The notes: generated by a model not told the origin, from the letters alone. 11,132 nucleotides of DNA from Candidatus Methanogaster sp. UBA203 (GCA_002503595.1 DASC01000148.1:1-11132), one strand, 5' to 3'; positions 1-6,843 are shown, counted from the stretch's first letter. Program-made: numbers and translations.

Positions 1-146
1 TTATCAACCGGCAAACAAGTGGATTTGTAGAAGGACTGAATAATAAGATCAAAGTGATTAAACGGCGGTGTTATGGCATTCTAAACGTCAAACATCTGTT
101 CCAGCGCATATATCTTGACCTCGAGGGGTACTCTTTGTATGCATGA
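1..146 (+). CDS. ISL3-family transposase, C-terminal end (partial at window edge)
   Basis: The frame starting at base 3 is open from the window edge to TGA at 144-146 and gives 47 residues. It reads INRQTSGFVEGLNNKIKVIK, then RRCYGILN and a hydrophobic/aromatic tail. The pattern GFVEGLNNKIK-x-IKR-x-x-GxxN is the C-terminal signature of ISL3-family DDE transposases, and the Glu of FVEG is the expected third catalytic residue. Only the last roughly tenth of the protein is present, so I cannot say whether the element is intact. The tail ends cleanly a few tens of bases before a plausible terminal repeat, as in complete ISL3 elements. The gene reads towards the mtrH operon, so run-through transcription into it is possible. 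Family assignment rests on recognition of this motif only. Confidence 0.8.
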   Translation, partial: INRQTSGFVEGLNNKIKVIKRRCYGILNVKHLFQRIYLDLEGYSLYA

Positions 147-182
147 TTTATCAGGTTGTGTAACTCGAATTACCAGAGAGCC
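147..182 (+). mobile_element. Probable right terminal end of the ISL3-family element
   Basis: Just after the transposase stop codon the sequence runs to ACCAGAGAGCC at 172-182. Read on the other strand this begins GGCTCTCTGGTAATTCGAG, which resembles the GG-starting terminal repeats of ISL3-family elements. The left end and the target duplication lie outside the window, so the boundary at 182 is an inference. Confidence 0.45.
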
Positions 183-342
183 ACAATACCTGCCAGAATC
201 TCCCGCGTTTGCTTCGGCGAGAAGACCGTATGATCAGTCGAAAGTGCTACCGTGTGTCGATCATGGCGGAGTTCTCGGCGCTCCATGCGCACCACCTTTG
301 AACTCATCTTGTATAAAGACCATGGGATATTTTGACAGATTA

Positions 343-352
343 TTTTATAAAA
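343..352 (+). promoter_or_regulatory. Candidate distal TATA box
   Basis: The self-complementary TTTTATAAAA is a good archaeal TATA match. Starting about 25 bases downstream, it would give the mtrH operon a leader of about 155 nt that contains the 393-411 inverted repeat. No clear purine-rich BRE precedes it. Alternative: a chance AT-rich run at the IS flank. Confidence 0.3.
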
Positions 353-392
353 ACACAACCCCCATACATGACACCAAACTCCCCCAAAATCT

Positions 393-411
393 TGATCTGG
401 CGGTCAGATCA
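393..411. repeat. Perfect inverted repeat TGATCTG-N5-CAGATCA
   Basis: Two 7-base arms, at 393-399 and 405-411, are exactly complementary around the spacer GCGGT. It lies about 120 bases before mtrH. The spacing suits a dimeric helix-turn-helix operator, while as RNA it would be a 7-bp hairpin with a 5-nt loop in a long leader. No factor can be named from the sequence. Confidence 0.45.
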
Positions 412-496
412 CTTCTATTCAGTGAATCAGTTCGACTTCCACCACAATTCTCAGCCATCAACCAGGATGACTGATATGCTCCACGGCAGATCGATA

Positions 497-505
497 CATT
501 ATAAT
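497..505 (+). promoter_or_regulatory. Candidate proximal TATA box of the mtrH operon
   Basis: CATTATAAT lies 27-35 bases before the mtrH ATG at 532. With the usual archaeal spacing, transcription would start at or within a few bases of the start codon. No Shine-Dalgarno sequence is visible in the bases before ATG, which agrees with a leaderless message. A weaker alternative TATA-like run, CATATCAT, follows at about 515. Confidence 0.4.
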
Positions 506-531
506 CCACCGAAACATATCATGATTGTAGC

Positions 532-1446
532 ATGTTCAAATTCGCACGAAAGCAGCAGATAATCGAGATCGGAAATGTTACGATCGGCGGGCAGATCGGC
601 GAGAACCCGACCGTAATCATTCCTACAATCTTCTATGACGGACAGAAGATCGTTGATGCGAATGCAGGTACATTCGACAAAGAAAAGGCAGAATCCCTGA
701 TTGCAGAGGTGGAAGAAGCCTGCGACGCCACAAACACCCCGTATATCTTCCAGGTGGTTGGTGTGACCTCTGATCTCATGATCAAAGGGCTCGACTTTGT
801 GGCTGACCGTACAGATGCGCCGCTCATCGTTGATTCGGCGGATCTTGAGGCGAGGCTTGCAGGACTCTCATACGCAAGCGAGCAGTTCGGCAGCAGGACG
901 ATGTACAACGCCATAAACATGATGATCGAGAAGCCAGAGATCGATGCGCTCTCTGAATCACAGATCGAGGGCGTTGTCATCCTCGGCTTCAACATGCAGG
1001 ACCCGTCAGTTAAGGCGCGAATCGAGATGCTCGAAGACGGCGGCGGGTTTGTTGATAAAGGACTCCTCGAGATCGCAAAGGAGTGTGGCTTTGAGAAGAT
1101 CCTGTACGATCCCGGAGTGCAGCCGTTCGGACAGGGCGCAGGATCATCATTCAGGTTGCTTTATGCAGTAAAATCATTGTACGGTCTTCCAACCGGTGTC
1201 GGAGCCCACAATGTCCCGTCATCATGGGCGTATCTCAAGAAACGTGACCCGGAGATCAGAAGGATCTGCGATATATCTGCAAACGCCATCGGCATCGTGA
1301 TGGGCGCGAACTCGCTCTTCATAGGACCGATCGAGAGTGCGAAGTATGCCGCTCCGGTCGTTGCAATGGCTGACATTCTCACTGCTGATTCCGTAAATGA
1401 CTTCGGAATCGAACATGCAGAGAAACACCCATATCTGCTGGCTTGA
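532..1446 (+). CDS. mtrH: MtrH-family methyl-H4MPT:corrinoid methyltransferase
   Basis: A 304-residue protein beginning MFKFARKQQIIEIGNVTIGG, a typical MtrH N-terminus (MFKF...Q...EI...GGQ.GE.PT). Other family landmarks are the D-S pair at 101-102, YNAIN at 125-129, an F-x-x-x-DPSV segment near 153-160, and G-x-G-x-HNVPS-x-W at 222-232. MtrH is the peripheral subunit of the Mtr complex that transfers the methyl group between methyl-H4MPT and the corrinoid of MtrA; it has a TIM-barrel fold of the pterin-binding methyltransferase type and is cytoplasmic. No other mtr subunit adjoins it here, and from memory of methanogen MtrH the protein appears to lack a roughly 15-20-residue segment after W232. 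It may therefore be a stand-alone MtrH-like enzyme paired with another corrinoid protein, rather than part of Mtr. ATG 532 is chosen because it gives the family N-terminus. It is followed by mer after 14 bases. Confidence 0.88.
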   Translation: MFKFARKQQIIEIGNVTIGGQIGENPTVIIPTIFYDGQKIVDANAGTFDKEKAESLIAEVEEACDATNTPYIFQVVGVTSDLMIKGLDFVADRTDAPLIVDSADLEARLAGLSYASEQFGSRTMYNAINMMIEKPEIDALSESQIEGVVILGFNMQDPSVKARIEMLEDGGGFVDKGLLEIAKECGFEKILYDPGVQPFGQGAGSSFRLLYAVKSLYGLPTGVGAHNVPSSWAYLKKRDPEIRRICDISANAIGIVMGANSLFIGPIESAKYAAPVVAMADILTADSVNDFGIEHAEKHPYLLA

Positions 1447-1460
1447 AGGGGGTGGGCATC
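1447..1460 (+). promoter_or_regulatory. Shine-Dalgarno region that fixes the mer start
   Basis: AAGGGGGTGGGCATC runs from the mtrH stop codon to ATG 1461. The purine-rich AAGGGGGTG supports ATG 1461 rather than the in-frame TTG at 1443, which overlaps the mtrH stop and would have no ribosome site. Confidence 0.55.
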
Positions 1461-2450
1461 ATGGTAACCTTTGGAATCGAATTTCTGGCAAACGAACCAG
1501 CGGAAAAACTCTCAGAGATTGTGAGACTATCAGAGGAGAACGGATTATCCTACGCATGGATAACAGATCATTACAACAACAGGGACGCATTCTCACTTCT
1601 GACATACATCGCAGCAAGGACCGACTCCATAAAACTCGGACCCGGCGTTACAAACCCGTATACCAGAACTGCGCCACAACTCGCATCAGCGATCGCAACC
1701 CTGCACGGGGTATCGGACGGACGTGCGGTTCTTGGCATAGGACCTGGCGATCGGATCACGTTTGAGAAGCTTGGAATCGAATGGACGCGCCCTGTCCGGA
1801 CGGTCAGGGAGACTGTATCTATCATACGGCAACTGCTTGCCTGCAAAAAGGTTTCGTATAACGGGGAGATCTTCAAGACCAGGGAAGCGAAACTCGATTT
1901 TGCAACAGATCTGTCAGATCTGCCCGATGTACCGGTTTATATCGGAGCGCAGGGTCCGAAGATGTTACATCTTGCCGGAGAAGTTGGAGACGGAGTGCTC
2001 GTGAACGCATCGCACCCGCTTGACTTTGCAGAGGCGATACCTGCGCTGAAGACCGGAGGTGCCGATCTTGCAACGTTTGACGTCGCTGCATATACGAGTT
2101 TTTCGATAGCGGATCGTAAGGACGATGCTATATCAGCTGCAAAGCCGGTTGTTGCCTTTATTGTTGCGGGATCGCCGCCCGGTGTACTTGAGCGCCACGA
2201 CATCCCGCCGGATGATGTCGAAGCGGTGCGAAATGGTTTTAAGAAGAGTTTCAGTGACGCGATACGTGCGGTCACCGGTGACATGATCGATGCATTCGCA
2301 ATCTGCGGAACTCCTGTGGAGTGCATGGACCGAATCGAAGAACTCGTGACTGCCAGGGTCACGCAGATTATTCCGGGCTCTCCGATCGGACCTGACCGGG
2401 TGCGTGCGATCAGGTTGATCGGAGAGGATATTATTCCTAACTGGAGGTAA
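1461..2450 (+). CDS. mer: 5,10-methylenetetrahydromethanopterin reductase (F420-dependent)
   Basis: A 329-residue protein starting MVTFGIEFLANEPAEKLSEI, of normal length for Mer. It belongs to the luciferase-like (TIM-barrel) F420-dependent oxidoreductases. Visible landmarks are WITDHY near 33-38, GPGVTNPYTRTAP near 60-72, GIGPGD at 92-97, and YIGAQGPKMLHLAGEVGDG near 160-178. It catalyses the reversible reduction of methylene-H4MPT to methyl-H4MPT with F420H2; in an oxidative pathway it runs backwards. It is soluble and normally homo-oligomeric. Directly after mtrH, it forms the adjoining step of the same C1 route: MtrH makes or consumes methyl-H4MPT, the Mer substrate. It is followed by the DUF2193 gene after 5 bases, so one transcript is very likely. 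A general F420-dependent reductase of the same superfamily is the alternative, but the motifs and neighbours favour Mer. Confidence 0.9.
   Translation: MVTFGIEFLANEPAEKLSEIVRLSEENGLSYAWITDHYNNRDAFSLLTYIAARTDSIKLGPGVTNPYTRTAPQLASAIATLHGVSDGRAVLGIGPGDRITFEKLGIEWTRPVRTVRETVSIIRQLLACKKVSYNGEIFKTREAKLDFATDLSDLPDVPVYIGAQGPKMLHLAGEVGDGVLVNASHPLDFAEAIPALKTGGADLATFDVAAYTSFSIADRKDDAISAAKPVVAFIVAGSPPGVLERHDIPPDDVEAVRNGFKKSFSDAIRAVTGDMIDAFAICGTPVECMDRIEELVTARVTQIIPGSPIGPDRVRAIRLIGEDIIPNWR
2443..2448 (+). promoter_or_regulatory. Shine-Dalgarno site of the DUF2193 gene
   Basis: GGAGGT overlaps the last codons of mer and stands 7 bases before ATG 2456. It is a near-ideal ribosome site that fixes this start and ties the gene to mer. 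Confidence 0.75.
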
Positions 2451-2455
2451 ATAAC

Positions 2456-3949
2456 ATGAGTCTGATCGAAAAAACCGTAAACGATGCAATTGCAGCACAG
2501 AACGCTGCGGTAGACGCAATAAGAATCCACCGATACGAGGATTTCTTGCTTGAACACGCAAGACCTTATGTAGAGGTCATAAGGAAGATGGAATGTGACA
2601 GCGAGCAGTCACAGGAGGCGATCGACCTTTACCAGCAGTCACTGCTCCTCCATTACGACATCTTGACGTCGCTCACCGACACGATAACGCCGCTTGATAC
2701 TGCGTTTCTCGAGTGGCAGCAGACCCCGATCGCGCTTGAGATCATGTACGAACTTGACAGAGACTTTCGGGGCGCTGTCGAGACGTTCATCGAGACGATC
2801 GATGAAGCAGACGATATCATCGGAATTGAGGCAACACGAGTACACAATGGCTTCTATGGGATCATATCATCCAGCGATTTTGCAGCGATCCCCGGAAGCG
2901 TCTTCAACGTCCTTGCCAGGATCATAGAAAGGGCGCCTATTGAGAAGAAGTACAAGCAAACAATCCTTGCCGCAAAATCGTGGGGATTAAATGGAATCTA
3001 CGTCTTCGGAGACACCTACACCAGAGTTCTTGGCAGCACCGGAAACGTCGCAGAGGCGATAGAAGAGGAGAAGAAGGCTCTCGAGTTGAACTGGGATAAG
3101 CCGGTTCAGTCGATGCTGCAGCTGATGGGAGAACTTGGTCACACATCGTATGATCGGTTCAGGTACTTTGATCTGTATCGCGAGAAGTTCCGCGGATATG
3201 TCGAGAGAGCATACAATTCCGGGGTGCACCCTGCAAATATCGTGATGCTTCCGACCCACGTTGGTGATATCGGTCACCACATCGGATCGTCATACTACAA
3301 GCTGTGCAGGGACGATATGTGCATGGCGATCCTTGGATCGGTCTCAAAGGTTGCGGAAAACACACTCAAAACCGCTCTATCTGAGGATAAGATCAAAAAC
3401 CCATTTGATGTGGGATATATCGCAACCGGCGCATGTGCGTCTGCGACAGCAGATATCCTTGCATGGGACGGGTTCACGCCCGATTATATCCAGGATCTGA
3501 TGCAGAAGCGATTCAGGAACTTCATTCTGACGCACCCGTTCGACAGATCGGTGGTCGGCGATCTTCATGTCAATGACTTTCTGGACTTCATCACCAGGGG
3601 CGAGCGAGTGAATGCACCGAAACCAAGAGGGGACGGCGGGAAGGTTGCTGGTATACCTATCGATCTCTCACCGGTCAGGAATCATCCTGAACTCAAACAT
3701 CCGGAGGCGTATGCGTATCCGTTCACAGCCATAACGGTGCGGGCAACAGCGCTTCTGCGGTTCATCGACCAGCCATGCCTGCTTGCTCCGGAGCCTCCAA
3801 GCATCGCCGCGATGATCAATGCTGTTGCGCTCAATCCCGAGGTCGCGCTTGCGCCTGTGCAGATGTGCAAGAACTGCGCCACAAGCAGGTATCTTCCCGC
3901 GAAGTGCGATTACTGTATGTCGCCGAGGGTGAATTCGGTGCTGGGGTGA
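2456..3949 (+). CDS. DUF2193-family archaeal protein of unknown function, in the mtrH-mer operon
   Basis: A 497-residue protein that I recognise by overall pattern as DUF2193, a family of about 500 residues known from methanogenic archaea and without assigned function. The resemblance runs along the whole length: the N-terminal AAQNAAVDAIRIHRYEDF, the segment around IPGSVFNVLARI (about 142-153), KSWGLNGIYVFGD, HVGDIGHHI near 267, and a C-terminal AYPFTAITVRATALLRFIDQ. It looks soluble, with no signal peptide or clear membrane helix. At the C-terminus four cysteines (C471, C474, C484, C487) form Cx2C-x9-Cx2C, a likely zinc or Fe-S knuckle. It follows mer by 5 bases, so a role with methyl- or methylene-H4MPT or a corrinoid partner is a reasonable guess, but this is inference from position. 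It ends in TGA at 3947-3949, before a convergent spacer. Confidence 0.7.
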   Translation: MSLIEKTVNDAIAAQNAAVDAIRIHRYEDFLLEHARPYVEVIRKMECDSEQSQEAIDLYQQSLLLHYDILTSLTDTITPLDTAFLEWQQTPIALEIMYELDRDFRGAVETFIETIDEADDIIGIEATRVHNGFYGIISSSDFAAIPGSVFNVLARIIERAPIEKKYKQTILAAKSWGLNGIYVFGDTYTRVLGSTGNVAEAIEEEKKALELNWDKPVQSMLQLMGELGHTSYDRFRYFDLYREKFRGYVERAYNSGVHPANIVMLPTHVGDIGHHIGSSYYKLCRDDMCMAILGSVSKVAENTLKTALSEDKIKNPFDVGYIATGACASATADILAWDGFTPDYIQDLMQKRFRNFILTHPFDRSVVGDLHVNDFLDFITRGERVNAPKPRGDGGKVAGIPIDLSPVRNHPELKHPEAYAYPFTAITVRATALLRFIDQPCLLAPEPPSIAAMINAVALNPEVALAPVQMCKNCATSRYLPAKCDYCMSPRVNSVLG

Positions 3950-3970
3950 CACCTGAGCGCATCAGGATAA

Positions 3971-4016
3971 TCGGGCATCCGCCGCGGTGTGGGTGCGATG
4001 GAGGCGGCATGCCCGA
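3971..4016. terminator. Strong hairpin in the convergent spacer, probable bidirectional 3'-end structure
   Basis: The arm at 3971-3983 (TCGGGCATCCGCC) pairs with 4003-4016 (GGCGGCATGCCCGA) over 13 base pairs with a single bulged base, around a 19-nt loop. It sits between the stop codons of DUF2193 and the ADP-dependent kinase, which face each other. The symmetry means it would form in both transcripts. There is no downstream T-run, so it may protect 3' ends or slow the polymerase rather than act as an intrinsic terminator. Confidence 0.5.
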
Positions 4017-4075
4017 ACTCCGGCTGCGGGTTTCACGAGTGGTGCCAGCCATCTTCGCGGAATTCGAAAGACCCA

Positions 4076-5404
4076 TCAACCCCGGTTGCGGTGCGTAAGT
4101 TCAAGTTCCCGCAGGAAGACAGCCGCGGTCATGGTATCGCCCAGACCGACCGTGGTTATCGGGTGCTCGCACCAGAGCGACGGCACAATACAGACCGAGT
4201 AACCACCCAATTTCAGATGCACCCCATTTCCGATCTTTTTTCCATCGAAACACTCCTGAACCATCGAACATTCACGAACCCCGGCATCGTTCGGCACCAT
4301 TCCCAAAACCGCATCAGGGAGTATGTCCCGGTTCACATACCCTCTCTCTGCACGTACGGCAGACGCGCTTGCGCCCGCGGTAAGCGCATCGATCTCGGAT
4401 GCCGGATCGATATAGGTAGGGTCAAAGGTGCTCACGATAAAATCCCGGGCGTGGATGCATAATCTCGACATCCCGAGTTCATCGATCGTCTCTACCGATT
4501 TTTCGATGAGGTTTCTTCCTGAAACGTTGACATCGTCCCCGAGAAACTCTTGTTCATTCATGCCGATGCTGTCCACGATACCGGAGATGCTTGCGATCAC
4601 ATAATCCCGGATCCTGCCATCCAGAAAATCTCCTGATTCGAAATGCATCAAAAGATCCGGGTTTGATGATTTCCACCCATGTAGTTGCGCTGTGATGCGC
4701 CGCATCCGATCGAGGTACGTCGATCCGTCCGGGTATCTGCCCTGCAGCAGATGAAGCCCTGCAACCAGTACGCCATCCATCTCTCTGATATGCGCATCAG
4801 AAAAACCCTCGAATGCCGGATCGACGTAGATGGCTATGTTTCTCGGATCATACGTTGCTATGAGCCGGTTGTCGCACGGCGCTCTGATCGTCCGGTCGGG
4901 CAGTGCAACCTCCTGTCCTTTTTTGAAATCGAAGACATGATGTATGGAATCCTTCTTGTCCCTGACCGCATCGCACGGCTTTGATAAAGCGATGTCGCTA
5001 TCCATGTAAACTGGAATCCGTATCGTATCTCCTGCCAGCAGGTCTGCCTGTTTCCTTGACAGGGACGCCACATTCGGGATTACGACCGCGGCTCCGAGAC
5101 TGGAGAGGACGTCCGTAGCGATTCCGGCGTTTCCACCCAGACGCAGCACAGGTCCACCCTTTACAAGAGATGACGACTCCCTGATGGCAGCAGGCGTCTC
5201 AAGCTGGTACTCGCCGCCGGTTCCGCGTCTCATACATGCAAGCAGGAGCGCAAGAAGATCATCCATGTCGCGGATTAGATCAATTGGCTCCGGAGGATCC
5301 GCAATCTTGCGGTCTCTTAAGTATTCAGTAATCTTTGCTCCATCGACGGTGCACACAGAATCGATGTTAACGTTGTAGCAACAGAGTATCTGTTGTGCCT
5401 TCAT
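4076..5404 (-). CDS. pfkC: ADP-dependent phosphofructokinase/glucokinase
   Basis: A 442-residue protein starting MKAQQILCCYNVNIDS, within the usual length of the archaeal ADP-dependent sugar kinases (ribokinase fold). Seen in order: GGNAG at 90-94 (sugar/phosphate loop), H-F-E at 254-256 (the HxE motif), N-E-Q-E at 283-286 (the NxxE metal motif), HARDF at 318-322, and GLGD at 420-423 with the catalytic Asp. The family transfers phosphate from ADP, not ATP, to fructose-6-phosphate or glucose in the modified Embden-Meyerhof pathway, and many methanogen members use both sugars. I cannot tell the preferred substrate. ATG 5404 is chosen because it overlaps the preceding stop as ATGA; an in-frame start at 5428 would overlap that gene by 28 bases. 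It is the last gene of the minus-strand cluster. Confidence 0.88.
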   Translation of the reverse strand: MKAQQILCCYNVNIDSVCTVDGAKITEYLRDRKIADPPEPIDLIRDMDDLLALLLACMRRGTGGEYQLETPAAIRESSSLVKGGPVLRLGGNAGIATDVLSSLGAAVVIPNVASLSRKQADLLAGDTIRIPVYMDSDIALSKPCDAVRDKKDSIHHVFDFKKGQEVALPDRTIRAPCDNRLIATYDPRNIAIYVDPAFEGFSDAHIREMDGVLVAGLHLLQGRYPDGSTYLDRMRRITAQLHGWKSSNPDLLMHFESGDFLDGRIRDYVIASISGIVDSIGMNEQEFLGDDVNVSGRNLIEKSVETIDELGMSRLCIHARDFIVSTFDPTYIDPASEIDALTAGASASAVRAERGYVNRDILPDAVLGMVPNDAGVRECSMVQECFDGKKIGNGVHLKLGGYSVCIVPSLWCEHPITTVGLGDTMTAAVFLRELELTHRNRG

Positions 5405-5850
5405 GCCGCCTCGAGATCCAACATGCATCCTGCGCCCTGCCCGATCCCCTCATCGATCCGCACCTCTATTCTGTTGACATTCGGACCCATCCGGGATGCG
5501 ATCTCGGATGCAAAATACTCGCACAGACTCTCTGCGCTCGTTGAATCGGTCGGAATAAAGACGACATCATCTGCCGGAAACCGGTAGTTTTTCTCACCGA
5601 TATCAACGATTACGCCGTCGCCATCCGTTCTGATCTTTATGCGGGGATCGCTTCTGGCGATGACGACGCGGTGATCAAGACTGCCGCATATCTCGGCAAT
5701 CACCTCCTTTAAGAGTTCGAAATCGATGATGAACTCACCACTCCGCGTTCCGTGTACCTTCACGCTCACCGCATAAGTATGCCCGTGCAGTCTCCCGCAT
5801 TTTTGATGGTATGGTATCAGATGACAGGCAGAAAATCGGAGTTTTGCCAT
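5401..5850 (-). CDS. 6-pyruvoyltetrahydropterin synthase / QueD-family protein
   Basis: A 149-residue protein starting MAKLRFSACHLIPYHQKC. Zinc ligands of the PTPS fold are visible as H10 in FSACH and H22, H24 in LHGH, with C18 giving the CxxxHGH motif typical of QueD (6-carboxytetrahydropterin synthase). D59-H60 (LDH), the PT-x(5)-E segment at 100-107, and E134 in the C-terminal strand also match. QueD-type enzymes turn dihydroneopterin triphosphate into a pterin used for the deazaguanine of archaeosine. Archaeal relatives may instead serve other pterin routes, so the exact product is open. ATG 5850 gives the usual N-terminus; an in-frame TTG at 5874 would add eight residues and close the gap to the upstream gene. 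The stop overlaps the ADP-kinase start (ATGA), indicating translational coupling. Confidence 0.82.
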   Translation of the reverse strand: MAKLRFSACHLIPYHQKCGRLHGHTYAVSVKVHGTRSGEFIIDFELLKEVIAEICGSLDHRVVIARSDPRIKIRTDGDGVIVDIGEKNYRFPADDVVFIPTDSTSAESLCEYFASEIASRMGPNVNRIEVRIDEGIGQGAGCMLDLEAA

Positions 5851-5885
5851 CCAGCCGTTCAGTTCAATCCACAAGATAATCGCCT

Positions 5886-6248
5886 TCAGGTCAGAATCTT
5901 CTTGATCTCATCTGCTGCCTTGCCAAGTTCCACGAGCACAAGTCCGAGACTGATCTCTGATGGGGTGAGCACCACAACCAGTGCTTTTGGTCCGGCACCG
6001 ATCGCAATCAACTTTCCATTATTCGATTCAACGATTACTCGATCCGGTATTCCTTTTTCCAGCTCTGCGGACGCGGTTTCCGCAGCGCCAAGCATCGTTG
6101 CAGACATGGCAGCAAACGTCTCGTCATCGCCTTTCTGCATACACGATACCATGAGCAACCCGTCCCGACTCGCAATCACGCTTGATTCGATCTCTCCGGT
6201 CTTCATAAGATCTGATAAAACTTTATTCAACATTTCTGTTGTTGCCAT
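5886..6248 (-). CDS. Roadblock/LC7-domain protein
   Basis: A 120-residue single-domain protein: MATTEMLNKVLSDLMKTGEI, then ESSVIASRDGLLMVS, a helix rich in Ala/Met (FAAMSATMLGAAETASAEL), GIPDRVIVES, and GKLIAIGAG...LVVVLTP...LGLVLVELGKAADEI. This is the strand-helix order of the roadblock/LC7 family, small dimeric proteins that in prokaryotes often act with small GTPases (MglA-like) or as scaffolds. No GTPase is visible in the window. GGAGG lies 7 bases before ATG 6248, which decides the start over the in-frame TTG at 6254. It starts 2 bases after the stop of the V4R-like gene, so the two are very probably made together. Confidence 0.85.
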   Translation of the reverse strand: MATTEMLNKVLSDLMKTGEIESSVIASRDGLLMVSCMQKGDDETFAAMSATMLGAAETASAELEKGIPDRVIVESNNGKLIAIGAGPKALVVVLTPSEISLGLVLVELGKAADEIKKILT

Positions 6249-6250
6249 GA

Positions 6251-6802
6251 TCAATCCTCCGTTAAATCAAAACGTATAGTGCATTCCCCGGTCTCATCGT
6301 ACTCGCCAGCATCCTTCTGCCCGCCCCGAACCTTCCGACCTGTCACGTTCTGGATCAGACAGGTTGCAAGAATGCCGACAGGACAGACTCTGGTTGCGGA
6401 GATGCCGATCTTCTCACGCACATCCTTTCCGAGATGGTGTCTACATTGTTTCGTTGTCAGCACCAGTTTACCATCCGCAAGTTCCACCTTCACATCATCG
6501 GCACTCACACCACGCTCGAAGAGCAACTGCAATTTCTCGACATCGGTCATGTTGGTCATATCCGTATCGCCGGAAAGATACTCGATGATCTGTTTCCCAT
6601 ATTCGTGTGAGAGGTTCCTGATGATCGCCTTGTAGCCATCTCCGAACATCTTCTGGGCAGATACCATAAACCCCCTTGAGATGATCATTTCGGACTCGAT
6701 GAATCGATCGATAGATCTTCCGGTTCTATCTGCTGACTCCCTGTCCATACAGCGGTTTTGGTATTTGCTGGCATATAACAGTTTCGTTGAGACGAGAATC
6801 AT
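6251..6802 (-). CDS. Cysteine-containing protein, possibly V4R-like (hydrocarbon-binding type); start uncertain
   Basis: An open frame of up to 183 residues. The part from about residue 39 (MIISRGFMVSAQKMFGDGYK) looks like a conserved domain, and the C-terminal third has CPVGILATCLIQNVTGRKV followed by DETGECTIRF. Small-molecule-binding V4R domains end in a similar way (Gly/Ala helix, then E-x-x-C and a final strand), so I suggest a V4R-like protein with modest confidence; no function can be given. Cysteines near 120, 139, 147 and 174 could bind a ligand or metal. The start is doubtful. ATG 6802 has AAAGGG abutting it with no spacing, while ATG 6667 is preceded by AAGGGGG at 3 bases and would give 138 residues. 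A 34-codon frame at 6830-6726 overlaps the doubtful N-terminal part. It is coupled to the roadblock gene downstream, a pairing that suggests shared sensing or scaffolding. Confidence 0.6.
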   Translation of the reverse strand: MILVSTKLLYASKYQNRCMDRESADRTGRSIDRFIESEMIISRGFMVSAQKMFGDGYKAIIRNLSHEYGKQIIEYLSGDTDMTNMTDVEKLQLLFERGVSADDVKVELADGKLVLTTKQCRHHLGKDVREKIGISATRVCPVGILATCLIQNVTGRKVRGGQKDAGEYDETGECTIRFDLTED

Positions 6803-6843
6803 CCCTTTGCAGGGGGTTCGTCTCGTCCATGCCCGTTCCCGAA

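Larger units (their letters stand above)
183..531. other. Gene-free stretch between the IS end and mtrH
   Basis: About 350 bases with no open frame that I recognise as a gene. Short open frames on both strands (for example 115-474 plus and 170-358 minus) have no recognisable family and straddle the IS end, so I treat them as chance. The stretch holds two TATA-like sites (343-352 and 497-505) and a perfect inverted repeat at 393-411, so it is most simply the upstream control region of the mtrH operon. It could also include debris of whatever stood upstream before the IS arrived. Confidence 0.6.

Noticed and set aside
115..562. Overlapping plus-strand frames between the IS and mtrH
   Set aside because: They straddle the IS end or overlap the mtrH start, have low-complexity mixed composition, and show no recognisable domain.
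3989..4462. Plus-strand open frame of 157 codons running from the convergent spacer into the ADP-kinase gene
   Set aside because: It is mostly antisense to a well-supported kinase gene, has no family signature, and begins inside the spacer hairpin.
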